DNA of 64,000 nucleotides from Rhea pennata (taxonomy: Eukaryota > Chordata > Aves > Rheiformes > Rheidae): assembly GCF_028389875.1 (NCBI RefSeq), contig NC_084687.1, forward strand, positions 5,430,157-5,494,156, written 5' to 3'. The notes below the pieces were generated by a model that was given only the letters and a program-made list of their open reading frames with translations, had not been told where the DNA came from and made no database searches. This document shows, piece after piece, positions 23,691-38,100 of the stretch (position 1 is its first letter; every line of letters begins with the position of its first letter). Both the position numbers and the translations under genes were made by a program.

Positions 23691-26600
23691 CTAAAAATAA
23701 AACATAACAAAAGGGAGGAAAAAAGGCAAGAAAGGTTGGAGTCGGTTTGTTACCGCATTTCCTGAGCATCCCCACCCCCAAGCGACATTCAAACTGAGGA
23801 GGCTGCAAGCTGCCTGCTCGCTTCTCCAGCTCTTGTTTCCTGCCTGCTTAGGAACTTTTCCTTGCTTCCTCCGTCTCTGATCTGATTATTCCTCCTGACC
23901 CTTGTTTACATTTTCGTGCATGCCCCGGGGGGAACCTGATCCAACAAACCCAGCTAGGAAAGGGAAAAGCAACCACTCGCCCCTCAGCCCTGCAACCACA
24001 GCTCTGGCTGTGCCACACTGCTTGACAGCAGATCTGCAGGGGATCCCAAGGGCAGCCCACCAGGAGAGAGACACAAGCTCCTGCCGGAAACCCGGGATCA
24101 TTTTCGCTTCTCTCTCCGAACTGCTGTTAAGCATGCAGATGAGGTTAGTGCAGGAAGGCAGAGAGAGGGCAGAGAGAAGGGAACAAAGGCAGCGGCCCGC
24201 TCACTCGCCCAGCGTGGTGGGGTAAGGTGCACGGTGCAGAGAACGTCTCCACCTTCGCTATGTAACTGGGGGTGTTTAACCGTAGCCCCTAAAGCAAAGT
24301 AAGATTTATCTTTTCCCTTACAGCAGCCGCTCCAAGCATGTGCCACCTGCACACACATCTGGAGAGGGGACTGCAGGGCAGAGGGAGCTTTTGCTAAAAC
24401 AAAGAGCAGGCGCTCCTGGCTGAGCATTTACCTGGGCAAGAATCGTCCCCTCCCCTTCCTCTGACATTTTAATGCTTGTTTTTTACTGTGCTTTCCTGAG
24501 CACAAACCTCCTTCTAGCAGGTACCACAACTGCCACTGCAAAAAGCAAGGCAGGGAGGGGAAGGAACTGGCCCGAGGGCATGCAGAGATCTGGGAACAAC
24601 AGGGAGAAGAGGAGAGCAGATGCCTTAGCCCCAGCAGAGCTGCCCAGCTGAGCAGCCTTTCCCCAAAGCATTGCACCCCAGACTCCCTCCCTGCACTGCT
24701 GGCTGCACATCAGAGCCCCGCGCGCCCGCAGCAACCCACCGCCCTGGCCGCACACCTTCTCCCAGGCCTGTTTCAAGGGATGGCATGGACTAGCCTTCCC
24801 CAACCAAGCAGGCAGAGAGCAGTCACTTGACCCCATCCTGCCAGATCTCCCCATCACCAAACCCTCTGGCAGCAAGGGCAGAAGACTGCAGCCTAGCAAT
24901 AGCCACCAACAGCCACTCACCACTCCTGATATCTCCTGACCCGGCCCGTGTGGAGCTCACTGGGGAGGCCACACATCCCTCCTAAACAGTCATGCCCACT
25001 GTGCAGGGAGAAAGGCAGGACCAGGGCATTTACCCTCCTTTATCCCAGAGAAGTATAACACTGCTGTCACCACAAACTCGTCTCCTACTCTGCCTTGGGG
25101 AGTAGCCTGAAAGGACCATCTGAAGGTGAGAGCAGTCTCCTTGGTCGGGTTAGTCCCCAGTTTATTCTCTGAAAGCGCAGAGCACTAGTGGAAAGGGCAG
25201 GGCATCAGTGAAAGAGGCCTTAGACAACTGCACTGAGATCCATCAAAATCACTTTACGTCAGTCAGAGTTGGCCTAAAATCCAGTCAGTCTAAACAGCAC
25301 TGATCGAGGAAATTCTGTCTATTTTAACTTATTCTCCCAAATAAATTTCAACAGCCAGCTAAACATTACTTATTGCAGAAAGAATATGATTAATAAAGCC
25401 ATAAACACTCCTTTGACTGTAAACCTGCAGCAGCAGGACGCAACATGTGCACATGCGCATGTCACCTGGCACAGCGCAAACAAACCCACACCAACAACAT
25501 AGAGCAGCAGCAAGTCAAACCGCGCTCCACACCTTCACGGCAGCTCAAGGAACAGGGCCAAAGAGCAGAGGAGATCGCTAGCTGCTGTGCTCCGCTCTCC
25601 TTGGCACCTTGCTGGCCGACGTGCATCACCGCCCACAGCCAGATCAGCTCAGGGATTTTTGCCCTGGCAGTTCAGAAGCTTTGGACCAGTGCTTTCATGA
25701 ATAGTTAATTTTCTCTCTGGGTGAATTTTCATGCATTCATCTCAGACAAATTCAGCATGAGCCTGTAAATTAGAAAAGCAGAGCCAGCGCCTGTTTCCAG
25801 GATTATGACAGATTTGCTTTCTGGCCTCTGTACCTCACTTCCCTCTCCTCTGCCTCAGTTTCTTCAGCTGTAAAGTGCAGTCCTGGAATGATACAATCAA
25901 TATTTCTCAAATATCTGACAACAGCAGAACCTCACTGCTGGTGCCAGTTTATCTGCTATCATTATGCTTGAGCTTTGGCTATTCCCTAATTCCTTGGGTT
26001 TTTTTAGTAAGTCATTGGCTGCAAATTCTCTCTGAATATATCAGCACACAAAAATCAATGAGCATGATTCAAAGCTTTTCAAGCGGGGTGAGAATATTTC
26101 TGTCAAGTGCTGGGCAGCTCCTTCATGAGAACACGCAGAGCAAAGACCTGCAAATTCACTACAGCTGTGGTCCTGGACAACTGGAGCCAAAGGATCCCGA
26201 GAACCACTGTGTTCAGCAGTAACACAAACCCTCTCTCAATTCAGCTGCCTTGGCATTAGAAAAAACTGCTGTTTTTCCTTGCAATGCACTTAAAAGAAAG
26301 TCAAGGTCAGTCCGAAGCACTGTGCCAACATCCTTTCTTTTGGTCTCTCCAGGATTACTTGACTTTTCACTAGAAGGCAATACCAAAGCTGTGCTTTAAG
26401 ACTGGGAGTTGTCAAAATGTGCTGACCAACACCCCGGTGCTCTGCAGCCACATTCACCTCCCAGGCAAGTGGAATTATCACCTCGTTATACCAAACAAAT
26501 TGGAAGTATCCCTTAAATGGCTGCACTAAAATAAAAACAAGCAGTAATTGCTTTCCTGTCAGAGGAGACCGCAGGCATCGCGCGGAGCCCACGCCAGAGC

Positions 26601-28890
26601 TGCGCAGCCCTTGCAGCCCGGAAGCCACCGCTCCAAAAGCGCTGCCAGCGGGATGGCAGCCCCGCTCCTCCGGGCGCCGGGCAGGGCTCGCCGGGTGACA
26701 GCACGGAGGGGAGCTTGGCCGGGCAGGGAGAGCCCCACCGCACCCACACAGACAGAGGACATGGGCCAGACGCAGGAGGGGACCCTCCACCCTGCTTGGA
26801 GCCCCCCCATGCTCTAACATTCAGATGCTCTCGCTAAGGAAGAGGTGTTTCCTCACCCCTCAGGTTACATCAGGCTCAGATTTTGAAGAGCTCGGGGTGT
26901 GGTGACATATTACTGAGAGTGATCTGTGATTTGTGAAAGAGAAGCTATCTCAGCACATATTAGTGACAGACCACCTGACCAGAGAGAAAGATCTCATGCC
27001 AGTACCAGGGGCCGCCGAGCGTGGTCGGCCGCCTTTGCTTTCCTTCCCACATTGCCTTCCTCCAGGATTTAGAAGCTTTTGGCTCTGAGCTCCTGAAATT
27101 CCCAGAGCTACAGAGCACCAGCACAAAGCCTAGACAGTTGAAGTCTCCTACCTTTATTCAAAAAGGTTTTTTCTTTTTTTGGCTTATATACTAGCTTGTG
27201 TCAGCTGCTATCTAAACATTGCACTGTAATGCTATTACACGACCAGAGAGTGAGCTGATCGCATTTACAGCCCTCCAAAGCGAAGAAAAGGCAAAAAGGC
27301 CCAGATAGTGAAAAGCCACTGAGATACACCCAAATCTTCTAGCTTGATGTCCATGCTGAGGAAACTCAGTCTAAGACATCACTGTACACACCCCACTGCC
27401 AAACATACATGCACACACACACTTCCTCCTTGGAGGAAGTCAATGGATCATGTAGAGCACATAGAAGAAGTGGCAAGAGACATCTAAGCCTTACCCCAGC
27501 CCCAAGGCAAACGCAACTCTCTATAAATTCATCCAAAAAGATGTGTGTCCTACTGGCTCTGAAAAATCTCCAGCACTTCCACAGCCCCAGAAACAGATCA
27601 CTCCTGAGCCTCCCAGAGCTCATACTGCGGTGCTCACCAGCCCTTGAGCACTGCTCATTTCGGGGACACCATGAACATCCAGGTGACCGTGTTTCTCCTC
27701 TGTTTCTCATTTTAACTTCACACAAGCTGTTCACAGCTGACGCTGCACTTCGCTGACTTCAATAGGGTGACCCTAAATTTACTTTATTAGATCTGCCGTC
27801 ACCAGGAGCGGGTTAAAATAGGAATGCAGACAGCCTGACAGGGAAACCTATTAGGGAAACCACCCCTTTTGAGCGCGCACTCTGGTACTCACCCAGAGGT
27901 TGTGCCACAGTAAGCACCAGGCAGTCCTGCAGCGTGCCAGACAACGTGACAGAGGGGCTGCAAAGCTCGCTGAAGATAACACAGCGCCCAGCCAGTATCA
28001 ACAGCCAGAGCAATAATTATTCTCCATGTACTGAGGACTGGTGTCACAGAAGATGTAGAAACAGGGGCAACAACAGGCTGAGAATAGCACGCGAGCACTG
28101 AAGAGGCACCAGCTCCCACTCCTGAGCACCGCGCAGCAGTGGGCAGCTTCGTTTCAGCTCTCTTGGCTACGAGCACTTTATTAAATAAAGAGCAGGGAGA
28201 GATGACACAGCACAGACTGCAAGGAAGACGGCTAGGAGGAGATGATTCAGTGCTGGGAACCTGCTTCTGTCCCAAGGAATAGTTATGGTACGAGGCCAGG
28301 AGCAGAACAGGAGGAATAATACGGAGCAGAACGAGAGGCTGGTGGAAATGCCAGAAGCTTCACCCAGCGCCAGCACAGGGGTGTCAGACACAGCCCAGGT
28401 CTCCCCTACATGCTTCTTCCCGACTATCTGCCAGATGCACATCCCGGCTACAGCAACGCTCCGGGGCTCTCCTGGCGCTGCTCCAGGCACAGGGACCCAC
28501 AGACCAGCCTGGGGCAGGAACAAGCCCACAGAAGGGTGAGTCGGGCCCTTGTGGAGCGGGTCTTCCGTTCTCCGTGGTACCTGAGAGCACAAACCACCTC
28601 TCACCTGCTCCGAGGGACAGAGACCGAGACCGCGAGAGGTGAACACCGAAGAGCTCTGTCCAGGGGCATCTCCTCTCCTCAAAAACTAAGGCAAAAACGA
28701 ACTACCTGCAGCTGGAGCTGCCTTGAATCCCAGAAGCATCACACACCGGCTAGGATCAGGGATTTTATGGAGCGATGAAAAACGAGACAGGAACAGAAGA
28801 GGAGGGAAAACACCACGATAATTATCTTTATGCTGTTCTCACCGGCCCTGAAAGTTAGTTACGCAGTACCTCAAACACTTGCCACATCCT
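23691..28890. other. Upstream region or 5' intron of KLHDC8A
   Basis: No coding exon is supported. If the transcript starts at the 28.9-30.7 kb CpG cluster, this is a 5' UTR intron. It contains MIR-like scraps (about 25,822-25,890 forward; about 24,545-24,600 reverse) and a small GC-rich patch at 26,560-26,720. Confidence 0.5.
25822..25890 (+). mobile_element. MIR-like fossil
   Basis: CCTCTGCCTCAGTTTCTTCA followed by GCTGTAAAGTGCAG matches the MIR 'tgcctcagtttcctcatctgtaaaatgg' block. It is diverged and truncated. Confidence 0.45.
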
Positions 28891-29695
28891 AAGAAGTTTC
28901 AGATGCGGGTGCAGCACGTAAACCTCAGCCTGAGTCGCTGGCCGACGCGAGCTGCTTTCGCTCTTAGAAGCGCGTAGGTGCCGCGGCGTAACCACCCTCC
29001 GCGCCGGCGGGCGCCGTCCGAACGCGAGCGGCTCGCCCTCCTCCCCGGCTTTGCCCTTCCCCCGTTTCCAAGCCCCCGGAGAGCGTTTTCCGCCTCCTCG
29101 TGCCAAACGCGATTTCCCGACGCCGCTGGCGGGAGGCAGGCAGGGAGGCCGCGGGAGGAAACGCTCCGCGGCTGACAGCAAAGCGGCCGAGAGGCGGCAG
29201 GGCGCCGGGAGCAGGCTGCGGCGTGCTACGGGACGGCAAGAGGAGACGCGTCCGTTTTCGGCGCTTGCTGGCGCAGGGACGAAGAGCAGACTCGCCTTGT
29301 CCCTGGGCGCGCTGCAGGGCCAGCGGAGCAAGGTAGGATTTATTCACGCTGCAGCTTGTCTTGGGAGAGACAGAGGTACGATTTTATCAAGAGAAAAGAA
29401 AATAACCCACCCGCAGGAAGGAGCACTGCCCCTTCCCAGCCCGGCATCGCCCTCGGCGACCGCCCAGCCTCCCTCGGGCACGGCTCAGCCGCACGCGAGC
29501 CCGGCAGTCCCACCGATCGCGTTCGCAAAGCTCCCGTTACTCCGTATTTAGGCCACATGCCTCCGGCGGGAATGCAAAGAGCTTGGGCCAGACTCGCGGC
29601 TGGCGCGCTCGCAGCCGGCACCCCGTCCGGCCCCCGAGGCCGAGCCGCGAAGGAGGCGGAAAACGTTTGATTTGGGGTCGAGCAATAGCACTGCA

Positions 29696-29749
29696 AAAAA
29701 AAAAAAAAAAAAGAAAGAAAAAAAAAAAGAAAGAAAGAAAGAAAAAAAA
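29696..29749. repeat. A/GAAA low-complexity tract
   Basis: Poly-A followed by (GAAA)n and further A runs, inside the CpG cluster. Confidence 0.95.
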
Positions 29750-29955
29750 GCCTCCTCGACCCACTTTTTCTTTTTGAACCTGAGCTCGGCTTTGTGCCCG
29801 GCTGCACATCAGAGCTGGCCCCGCGCTCGGCGCAAGCGCGCGCCCCCCGCGACGCCTCCCCTGCCTCTGCCCCCTGCTTACCGCTGCCCGGCGGCCGCCG
29901 GCTCTGCGGCTCGGACGGCGGGGGGAGGCCGGCCGCCCCCGCCAGGCGCCCGCAC

Positions 29956-30046
29956 GCTCCGGCTCCGGCTCCCTGGAGGCTGCAACGCTCCGGCTCCGGC
30001 TCCCTGGAGGCTGCAACGCTCCGGCTCCGGCTCCCGGGAGGCTGCA
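29956..30046. repeat. 31-bp tandem repeat, about 2.9 copies
   Basis: The unit begins GCTCCGGCTCCGGCTCCC and ends GAGGCTGCAAC. Copies start at 29956, 29987 and 30018. The first two are identical and the third varies near its end. Confidence 0.93.
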
Positions 30047-32128
30047 GCCCTCGCGAGGAGGGAAGCGAGCGGCAGCCGGGAGCAGCCCGGGGTGGGAGGG
30101 GTGCGTGGGAGGGAGGCGAAGGGCTCGGCGCACAGAGAAATAAATAAAAAAAAAAAAACCAGCATAAATCCGGCAGCCCTAATCCCCGCTCCCTACAGGG
30201 GACGCAGGGCGGTTAGAGCGAGAGCGCTCCCGTCCGCCGCGGCGAGCGCTTCCTGCGCGGCGCCCGGAGCCGGAGGGGTGCGCGTGCGTGCACGGGACTG
30301 CCAGACCCGTGCTGGAGCCTTTTATGGCTCCCCACGCTCGCACAGGACGCTCTGCACCAGCGCTCTCCCTCCCTCCCCTGCAAAACCAGAACTAGCAGAA
30401 AAAGGGAGAGAGAGAAAGAGAGACAAAAATAGAGGAGCAGGAGCTGAAAAGCAGGAGCAGCTTCCAAGAGGACGCAGAGAGCCTCCCGCGACGCCGGCGT
30501 TCCCGGGGGCCGAGCGCGGGGACGCCGGCCGGCGGGCTGCCCGGCGGTGCCCGCAGCGCCGTGGGGCAGCCACGCGCCCACCACGCACCTGCACGGAGGG
30601 TCCAGCAGGAACGGTTTTGCTCTCCGCAGCCCCGACCCGAGAGAGCTACAAGAAAATTGCTTCTTCTGAAGCCTCGGACGTGGCATTAGGACCACCTTGG
30701 GCCACAGCCGTATCGCAGCCATCGTAGCCTTCGCAGGAGCAGATGTTTCCCTGCCTCTTGGTCCTTCCGGGCTTATGCCTCCCTGACCCGCCTCTCAATT
30801 CTTCTCGTAAAGGTGACGTGGGATAACTTAGAATCTGGAAAAATCATTTCTGAGCAGGAGACCGAAAAAGAAAGATCCTTTAAACACATCTTCCATCAAG
30901 TTCCAAAGCTCCTTCCCAGAGCTGAATCTGCACTTCAACCCAGCAGATATTTCTAAGCCTTCAGGATACTCCCTTAACTCCAAAAATCCACAACGCTCAG
31001 GGGTTTTTGCTGCTGCTGCATGTCGTGCTCATACAGCTTTCCCCACTGAACAGGGCTGCGACCAGGCGTGGTGCTCAGAGCACCCAACGGCCACCACGCT
31101 CAAGCAGCCGGCAGCGTTTGAACCTGCAGCTTCCGGAGCCGAGAGCACCAGGTTCTTCCATCGCAGAGGGACTCACTCATCTGGTCGCCAGCTCCCAGCA
31201 GCACGGACCAGCCTGGGGAGGGTGATGGTCTCCAGAGCTGGCCTGAGGAGGGGTCACAAGCTCAGCGCTGGCTTGTGAAAGGCCCCCAGGCATTGACCAT
31301 AAGTTCAGCCCTGTAGTGATCCAGACAAGGTTTACTCTTGCTGATAGCTGATGCTGGTCTAGACAGGAAATTATTTTCAAGCAGCTCTAGCCATAAAATA
31401 AGAAAAATGAGGAACTCAACAAGAAGTTGAGTCAATGACTCTACATAAAAGCAAATTCTCGTCCCCTACCAGCTATTTTAATCTCCTGTTAGCTTTCCAG
31501 TGGGAGGATTCAATTTGCATTTAAATAAAAACCTCAAGCACAGGGCCAATCTAACACTAAAATGTTCATTATAGAGGCATTTACCTCTTAAGATATCTAA
31601 AAAGACCCCAAAGTGGATTTTAACGGGGGCTATTAGCAGTCTGGTGTTATTAGACACTTAGTATTTGTAAGTTATTATTTACCAGACTGCTTACAGATCA
31701 GTCCAGATAGCTCTAAACCCAGGGCTCCAGCAAGTCTGCAAGATCCTTGCTTACAAGCACAGAGGTGAAAAACCATCGCAAAAGGTCTTCTCAAACCACA
31801 GAAGACCTGACAGCAGAGAGGTCAGATTTACAGGGGGAACAGAGCCACAGGGAAAGAAAGGAGAGGTCCCAAGCAAAGCCAAGCAGCTGAGGACAGGCCA
31901 GTTAAAGGAGCTGCTGGCCAGCTGCAGGGACGGCAGCTCCAGTCCTTCCCCACGATGGACTGGGCGTTGACTCAGAGCAGCCCCAGCCCCGTTAGCAGCC
32001 AGAGCCCTGCAGCGGGCAACCCTCTGAATGAGGCACCAAGAGGTGAGCCCACTGCCCACCTTCAGCCTTGGATTGAAATCAGATCAATAGAATGGGCAAA
32101 TGGAAACTAAAGTTCGCATTTCGGTATT

Positions 32129-32157
32129 AAAATAATAATAATAATAATAATAATAAA
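32129..32157. repeat. (ATA)n microsatellite
   Basis: About nine trinucleotide units in intergenic DNA. Confidence 0.95.
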
Positions 32158-35100
32158 AGCCTTCTGTTTGGGGGAAGAAGAAAGATCCCTGTCATCCAGA
32201 CAGACCACACACTTTCAGGAGCAAAGACTAACAGGCCTCTTCTGTTTATGCTACTCTGAACAAATGAGGTCCTGAGCCAGGGCTGTCAGTCCAAGCATGA
32301 AGATGCTGATGTTTTATTCCAGTGGCCTGGCCTAGTTGCAATTCGTTTAATAGCAGCATTTCCACCAGTGTTTCCATAGCAAATGTTTTGTTTTCTTTAA
32401 GGATGCGGTAAAAGCTGGCAAGATGCTCTTTGTGAGGGCCTACTTGTAGTCTTTACTTCTTGAATCCTCTGTTATGGAGATTTGGTGTGTTGCAAAGATC
32501 ATGGGTACAGAGGAACATGCAACTAAGGACAAAAGGCAGGAGTCAAGTTTTTATGCCTATTTGTTTCCATGTTTCATATATGAGGTATAATTATCTGCCT
32601 GGGGACTTCACACAAGCTAGTTTCCAGCTTGAAGTGGAAGCAAACAGAGCTGATCCAAAGAGCTTTTTAAGAAACAGAATGCTCTAGATAAAATGCACGA
32701 TTTGCACATCTGACCTGTTTCGCAACAAGTTCCAGCAGTGAAATTCTTAGATCTTTGTCGGTCTCTCCCAGTGATCAAAGTATCCCTCCAAATATCATTA
32801 TACAGCTTATTACAGTCTGTGCTAATGCACTATTGAATAAGTTGCTAGGAATGAGGTTGAACTCAATGGTTTTAAGAGCTGTTCAGAAATATTTCTGAAC
32901 AAATTCTTTTCCATTACTGGGTGGATCTCCAGCACATTGACCACATCAATCTCAAGCTTGCCACAAGACAGACAACCTCCCCATATTGTAAAGATGCTTT
33001 CAGTGATATAAAATTAACTGGAAATCAATTCAAATAAAAAAAATTATATTATTGCAACTCTTAACACAGAGGATCCTGAGCTCACAGCATCGCTAAGGGA
33101 GCGGTGGGCCGCCATGCCCAAGCCGCAGCTGAGCACGCTGCCAAGCTGGGCCACCCTACAGAATGGTCTGCAGCTGGTTCTTGCAGTCATTAAGCAGTGC
33201 TTTCCATTTTAAACGGATAGTCAACTGTGGTTTGAAAAAAAAAAACCCATTAAAACATGACAGCAGGCTGGTGTTTCAAACCATTTGGGAGCTCCTGCTT
33301 TGTGGGCTGGGGTCCAAACAGGGCTTTGGCTCAGGACACTGGATTCTGTTCCAGCTTTTAAACGTTGCTGTTTGATCTTGAGCCCTCCATCTCCCTTTTT
33401 TCTTCCTGCTTTTTGTCTCTTTCACCTGTTTTGTTTTTGCTCCCCCCAATCTGTCCAGCACCTAGTGCAGCGAGGTTCTCGTGCAAGCGGGGGCTCCGGG
33501 TGCTTGCAGGAACACGACTGACTGAATACAGGGAGCAGAAATGGTGCAACACACACCAGGGCACTGGTAGAGCTGTGCCAGGAAGCCTTGATAATCCATC
33601 CCCACACTCCTACGCATCTAATGCTAATAACTTATTAAAGCATATACCCTTTCATCTTTGTAAGCATTTTATTCACCCAAATAAAATGAAGTAAACCCAG
33701 AAGAGCCCCTTGAGACCTTTCACTTGCCACAGAGTCATTCCTTAGATTAATCCAAGCAGGCTTACCTTCCCACGAAGAAAAGGCTGCACCACGTAGACAT
33801 CTGCAAAAGAAATGAGAAACAAAGGCAGGGGAATAAGGTGGGTTTAAATTGGATGAAAGAATTGAGACAGGTACAGCAGCTCGGCCATAAAACCCCAGGT
33901 GCTGGGTCCCCGACTGCTGGCTTGCCTGGTGGATGAGTCAGACCCGACAAGCTGAAAAATAACCAGCTCAGAAGAACTGAGCTTACGTAATATGCTACAG
34001 AGACACGGGAGCCTTCAGACACAGGCACACGCTGGCTTCACTCAGCAGCACTATGCCCCATCTCCGGCGGGTCCTTTCCGCAGCTGGGGACCTGCCGCAG
34101 TGTCCCACCTTGGCGGGGGGCACTGACACTCTCCTACCCGCAAGCCACGATGGAAACAGAGCCACCCGGAAGACGAGAAAGTTCAAACGTGCCGCTACGG
34201 CCACAAGAAAAGCAGCGTTCAGTCCACCAGCACGTGCTGCTGAGCGTCACCTGAACTAGGGAGGCAACGTGAAGCCACCTACGAGGGAGCTGAGGTCTGC
34301 TCCCCTGGGATCGGCTTAGCTGGAGCCTCCTCCAGATAGGAGTCCTTTCACGGCGTTATCCTGCGCAGAGCACAGCACAGAGCACGCGGGACGCTCCGAG
34401 GAACTCGCAGGATGGGGGTGGCCTGGGCAGACTGTAGATTCGTGCTTCAGAAAGGGGAAGGCAACTTTCCAAGCTGCTCAGAAGCGATACAGGAGGAACG
34501 GCTGTTACAGGTTAAAAAAATGCTAATAATCCGGAAAACCTGTAGCAGCTTTCTGCAATTCAACATCAGTTTCCATGGGAACAGCAGGAGAGGAGTTGCT
34601 GGAATTCCTGTAAATTACACAAATAAGCCAAACAGACATTTGTTTTCCCTTTCCCACCTACATGCCTTCCGGTCCAGCCAACTGAGTCAAACGGACACAG
34701 TAGCACGGGCAATTCTTCTCTCAGACTTTTTTTTTCTAGACACAACAGTGATCCGAAGAGAAGCAACTTCCCCCTTCTCCCTGGGCATTCAGGCCAAAGG
34801 CTGGGCTTGGACATGCCCTTGGCCAAGGCTCAGCTTTTAGCTACTGGGTAAGGGGTGAACTTCACAGCACGTGTTGGCTGTGAAGGGGCAGGTTTGTCCC
34901 CAGCATCATGCTGAAGCAGTTCTCCCAGCCCCCCTTCCACTCTTGACCGGGCCCCACTCTTGCATGTTTGGGGAAGGTGGGTTGAACTGCAGCAAGGAGG
35001 CCAGGAGGTAAAAGAAAGGGAAACAAAGAATTATCAGCTCCAGAAACCCACTGAAGGTTTTTCTTTAAGAAAAGATCAGAGTCCTGTAGATAAGGGGGAA

Positions 35101-38100
35101 TAATGTGCAGGGGGGCAAAGCGATGCCTGTGCATACCTCCACGGCCAGCTGTGGCTGAGCTGAAGCACATCACCACTTGGAGCTGGTGAGGACCAAGGTA
35201 GGCCACACTTCAGCAGGAGCAATGGAGGGCAAGGCAGGGGGACTAGAGAAAACACTTAGTCCTCCCCTGCCATTTCTGTCAGAGATTTGGCAGCCTGACA
35301 GTTAATTAACTAGTTAATTAATTAATTCTTCCTCCTGCAGGGCACCAAGCTGGTTGTAGTGCAGATAGTCACCTTAATATGTGGAGACAGAAGGCAAGAG
35401 CTTCAGGATCTCTCAGTCAGAATAGCTAACCCACGGGGAGAAGCCCACCAGCTGCGCCCGCCCGTTTGACGAACGCAGAGAGACATCCTCGCAGCAGAGA
35501 CGGGCACTTCGGAGAGGCAGCTGCCGGGAAAAAAAGATGCACACGGTAACACTCAGAATTAGCTACAGTTCGTAGCATTTCATCAGCAGCACAGAAGCGC
35601 CTTAAGCTGCCTAACTAGTTAGGCTGCGCGTGCACGTGGCTTTGCACACCTTTCGTGAAAAGGCAAAACACAAGTCCGTGTTTATTTTCACTGGAAGAAG
35701 CTGTTTGCTCCTAGGGAGAGGGCTTGTGCAAGAGAGCGGAAACAGCCGATCTCCACGCAGAGTTACCAGAATGTCAGAGTAAACCAGTGGCTTTCTGCTC
35801 TCACAAGCTACACCTTCCCTGCGTTCACTAAGAATGTTTGTTAAAAGGGAAGATATTTGCCGTCCTGAGCAGTCCAACAAGGGTCAGTATACGCCGGGGC
35901 GGAGTACAGGAGCGCCTTGGGTTTTCTGCAAACCGTGCCTAGCCCTGCGAAAGGGCTGAACGCCTAAGCAAGCAAAGGCACTGGGACAGCTGCGTTTTGT
36001 TCTCTAGTCTTCAAAAGAGAATTAATCATTCAGGGCAGAGGCAGCAGTCAGACCAGAGCAGCCTGAGCAAAGAATAGATTTGCAAAGGGTGAGGGGTGCA
36101 GGTAAAGAAAGTATACAATTCTGATTTGCTATAGAAAACAAGTTAGGTTTTGGTGAATTCATACTCTTCTCTGAAATTTCCTTATTCCAAGTTCCCTAAA
36201 CCACTGTATTTAAACTGTAGAGAACACCATTTCCTTTCCTTTGGGTGTTAAGCATTTAAACATGTTGTGCTTTAGAAGGACAAGTTTCCAAAATGAGAGT
36301 GCTTTCAGAAGTCAAGATGCTTTGTTTCAGAGATTGTCGTAACAAAACATTTCCATTTCTCATGACCTGTCTTCCTCCTCCCGTTTCACTGATCCCCAAC
36401 GCTAAGTTTATAGACAAATGTGCTAATCTCTAGAAACTTATTTTTGCCTATTCTCCATTGAGTTTTGGAAATTCTATTCTTGGTTCAATCACTCTTGTAA
36501 TGAGTCACCAAAACCCTTCTGTGTCCATCTAGAAATGGCACAATAATTTGTTCCCCTGCTAGCTTGGCTGGACCTTGACTGCTTTGCCAGCATCTCTGCT
36601 AAGTCTGTCCCTTATATGCTCACACTCCTGACAGTGGCTCCAAAAATGATTCTCCACCTGCAAGATTTTAAGCACATTTGCATGTAGCTAAAGCCCAGAG
36701 TCAGGAAATTCTGAACTAAGATCACTTCAGCAGCAAGAAGAAAAAATTCCCCAAGAACAAGGCAAATGCAGAAGGAAGAAGAGACCATCTCATCTGTCTA
36801 ACCAATTCTTGTCTTTTGCAGTTTCTACTCTCCAGACATCCAGAACCCCAGCTGCTGCCCATCCTGGCGGTGCCTCAGAATACAGAGATACGTTACAGGA
36901 AAGCTGATTATAATTGACCTTATTGCTGCAGCACTCCAGCTATTCCCTATTTAGCAACCGTTTTGCTGTCATTACTCTCCCAGAGCTATTTCTGCCAAGC
37001 ATAGATCCTTGCTGACAGGTCTCTAGTGGAGGAAGCTGCCTTGCATAAAATTAGAGACATGGGGGAGACAGTTTTAGAGAGCAACCTGCCAGCCATCAGT
37101 GGGGGCTCTGAGCGGCAAGGGAAGTGCTGCCCTAGATGCCAGGCATGGGTTAGCTCTTCAAGCGGAGGTGGTGGGTGGTAAAAGGATGTCAGTTCATCAG
37201 TAATCCTGTCCACCCCTTCGAAGGAACTCAACACAGCAGCGTAAAGGGGGCTGGGGAAAACACTGAGAAGTTAAACAGTTCAGGCAAGACAAGACAAGAA
37301 AGTGCAGAACAGCAATCTGAGCAAATACTTTCCCTGCAGCCATCCCAGAGAGGTACCAAGTCCTATTCCTTTAAAACCAAGGGTGCCACACATGAAGGTC
37401 AGACCCCATGACCTACTTTTTGGATCACACCCTACTGAGTTTTGCTTTAGGGGGAAGGATGGAAATACACTTAGATTTTCAGCTTCTACATCCTGGATAG
37501 AGAAGAAAATCTAGATCAAAGCAAAACCCACACGTTCTCTCTCAAGCCATTCAGACCCAGCTTCTGCAGAAGTCAAACCGTGGCACCTCTGTGCGCTGAA
37601 CAACAGCCCACCAGCAGGAGCCACGAGGATGGGGCTGCAACACTGAGCCAGCCCAGCAGCAGACAGTTACCCTCAAAAAATGAGCAAGCATTTGCGCCCA
37701 AGATAAAGGGGCTGGTAGACTTGACATGCAGTGAAGCAGATGCTCTGATGGTTCAGCTGGACCAAGCTGTGGCAGTATTTGGGTTGTCACTCAAGTGTCA
37801 CAGGATGAAGCATGGAGCAGGGCACCAGAGGTAAAACACTGATATAGAGCATCAGTAAAAGGATGAAATGTCCAGAAACATGTCTTCTCCTATGCCTTCT
37901 TTCCAGCTTCACTTTGCTCCTCCAGCTCTGAAGTACTCTACATTTGGATTAAGACTAATAGATCAAAAATGCATAGTAATGAGCTTATGAAACAATTCCT
38001 CCCAGTCTAAATCTACTGGAACACGTGATCAGAGGAGGAAATTGGTTAGTCCCCAAAAGGATTTTTTCATGATGGTAGCCTACAGGACAGCTGAGAGGTT

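Larger units (their letters stand above)
28900..30650. promoter_or_regulatory. Large CpG cluster, candidate distal promoter of KLHDC8A
   Basis: About 1.7 kb of CpG-dense sequence, the largest between NUAK2 and LEMD1. It includes a GAAA-rich low-complexity tract (29696-29749) and a 31-bp tandem repeat (29956-30046). Its open frames look like GC artefacts (Arg, Pro and Ala rich, open on both strands). Position and the presence of a non-coding exon at 23.6 kb make it the best candidate promoter for KLHDC8A; direction is not proven. Confidence 0.5.

Noticed and set aside
29672-30727. 351-codon plus-strand ORF
   Set aside because: It begins in a poly-A/GAAA tract (poly-Lys) and runs through a CpG cluster and a tandem repeat; composition artefact.
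32850-32885. CR1-like words (GAGGTTGAACTCAATGG)
   Set aside because: The similarity is too short and ends at once; not safe to call an element.
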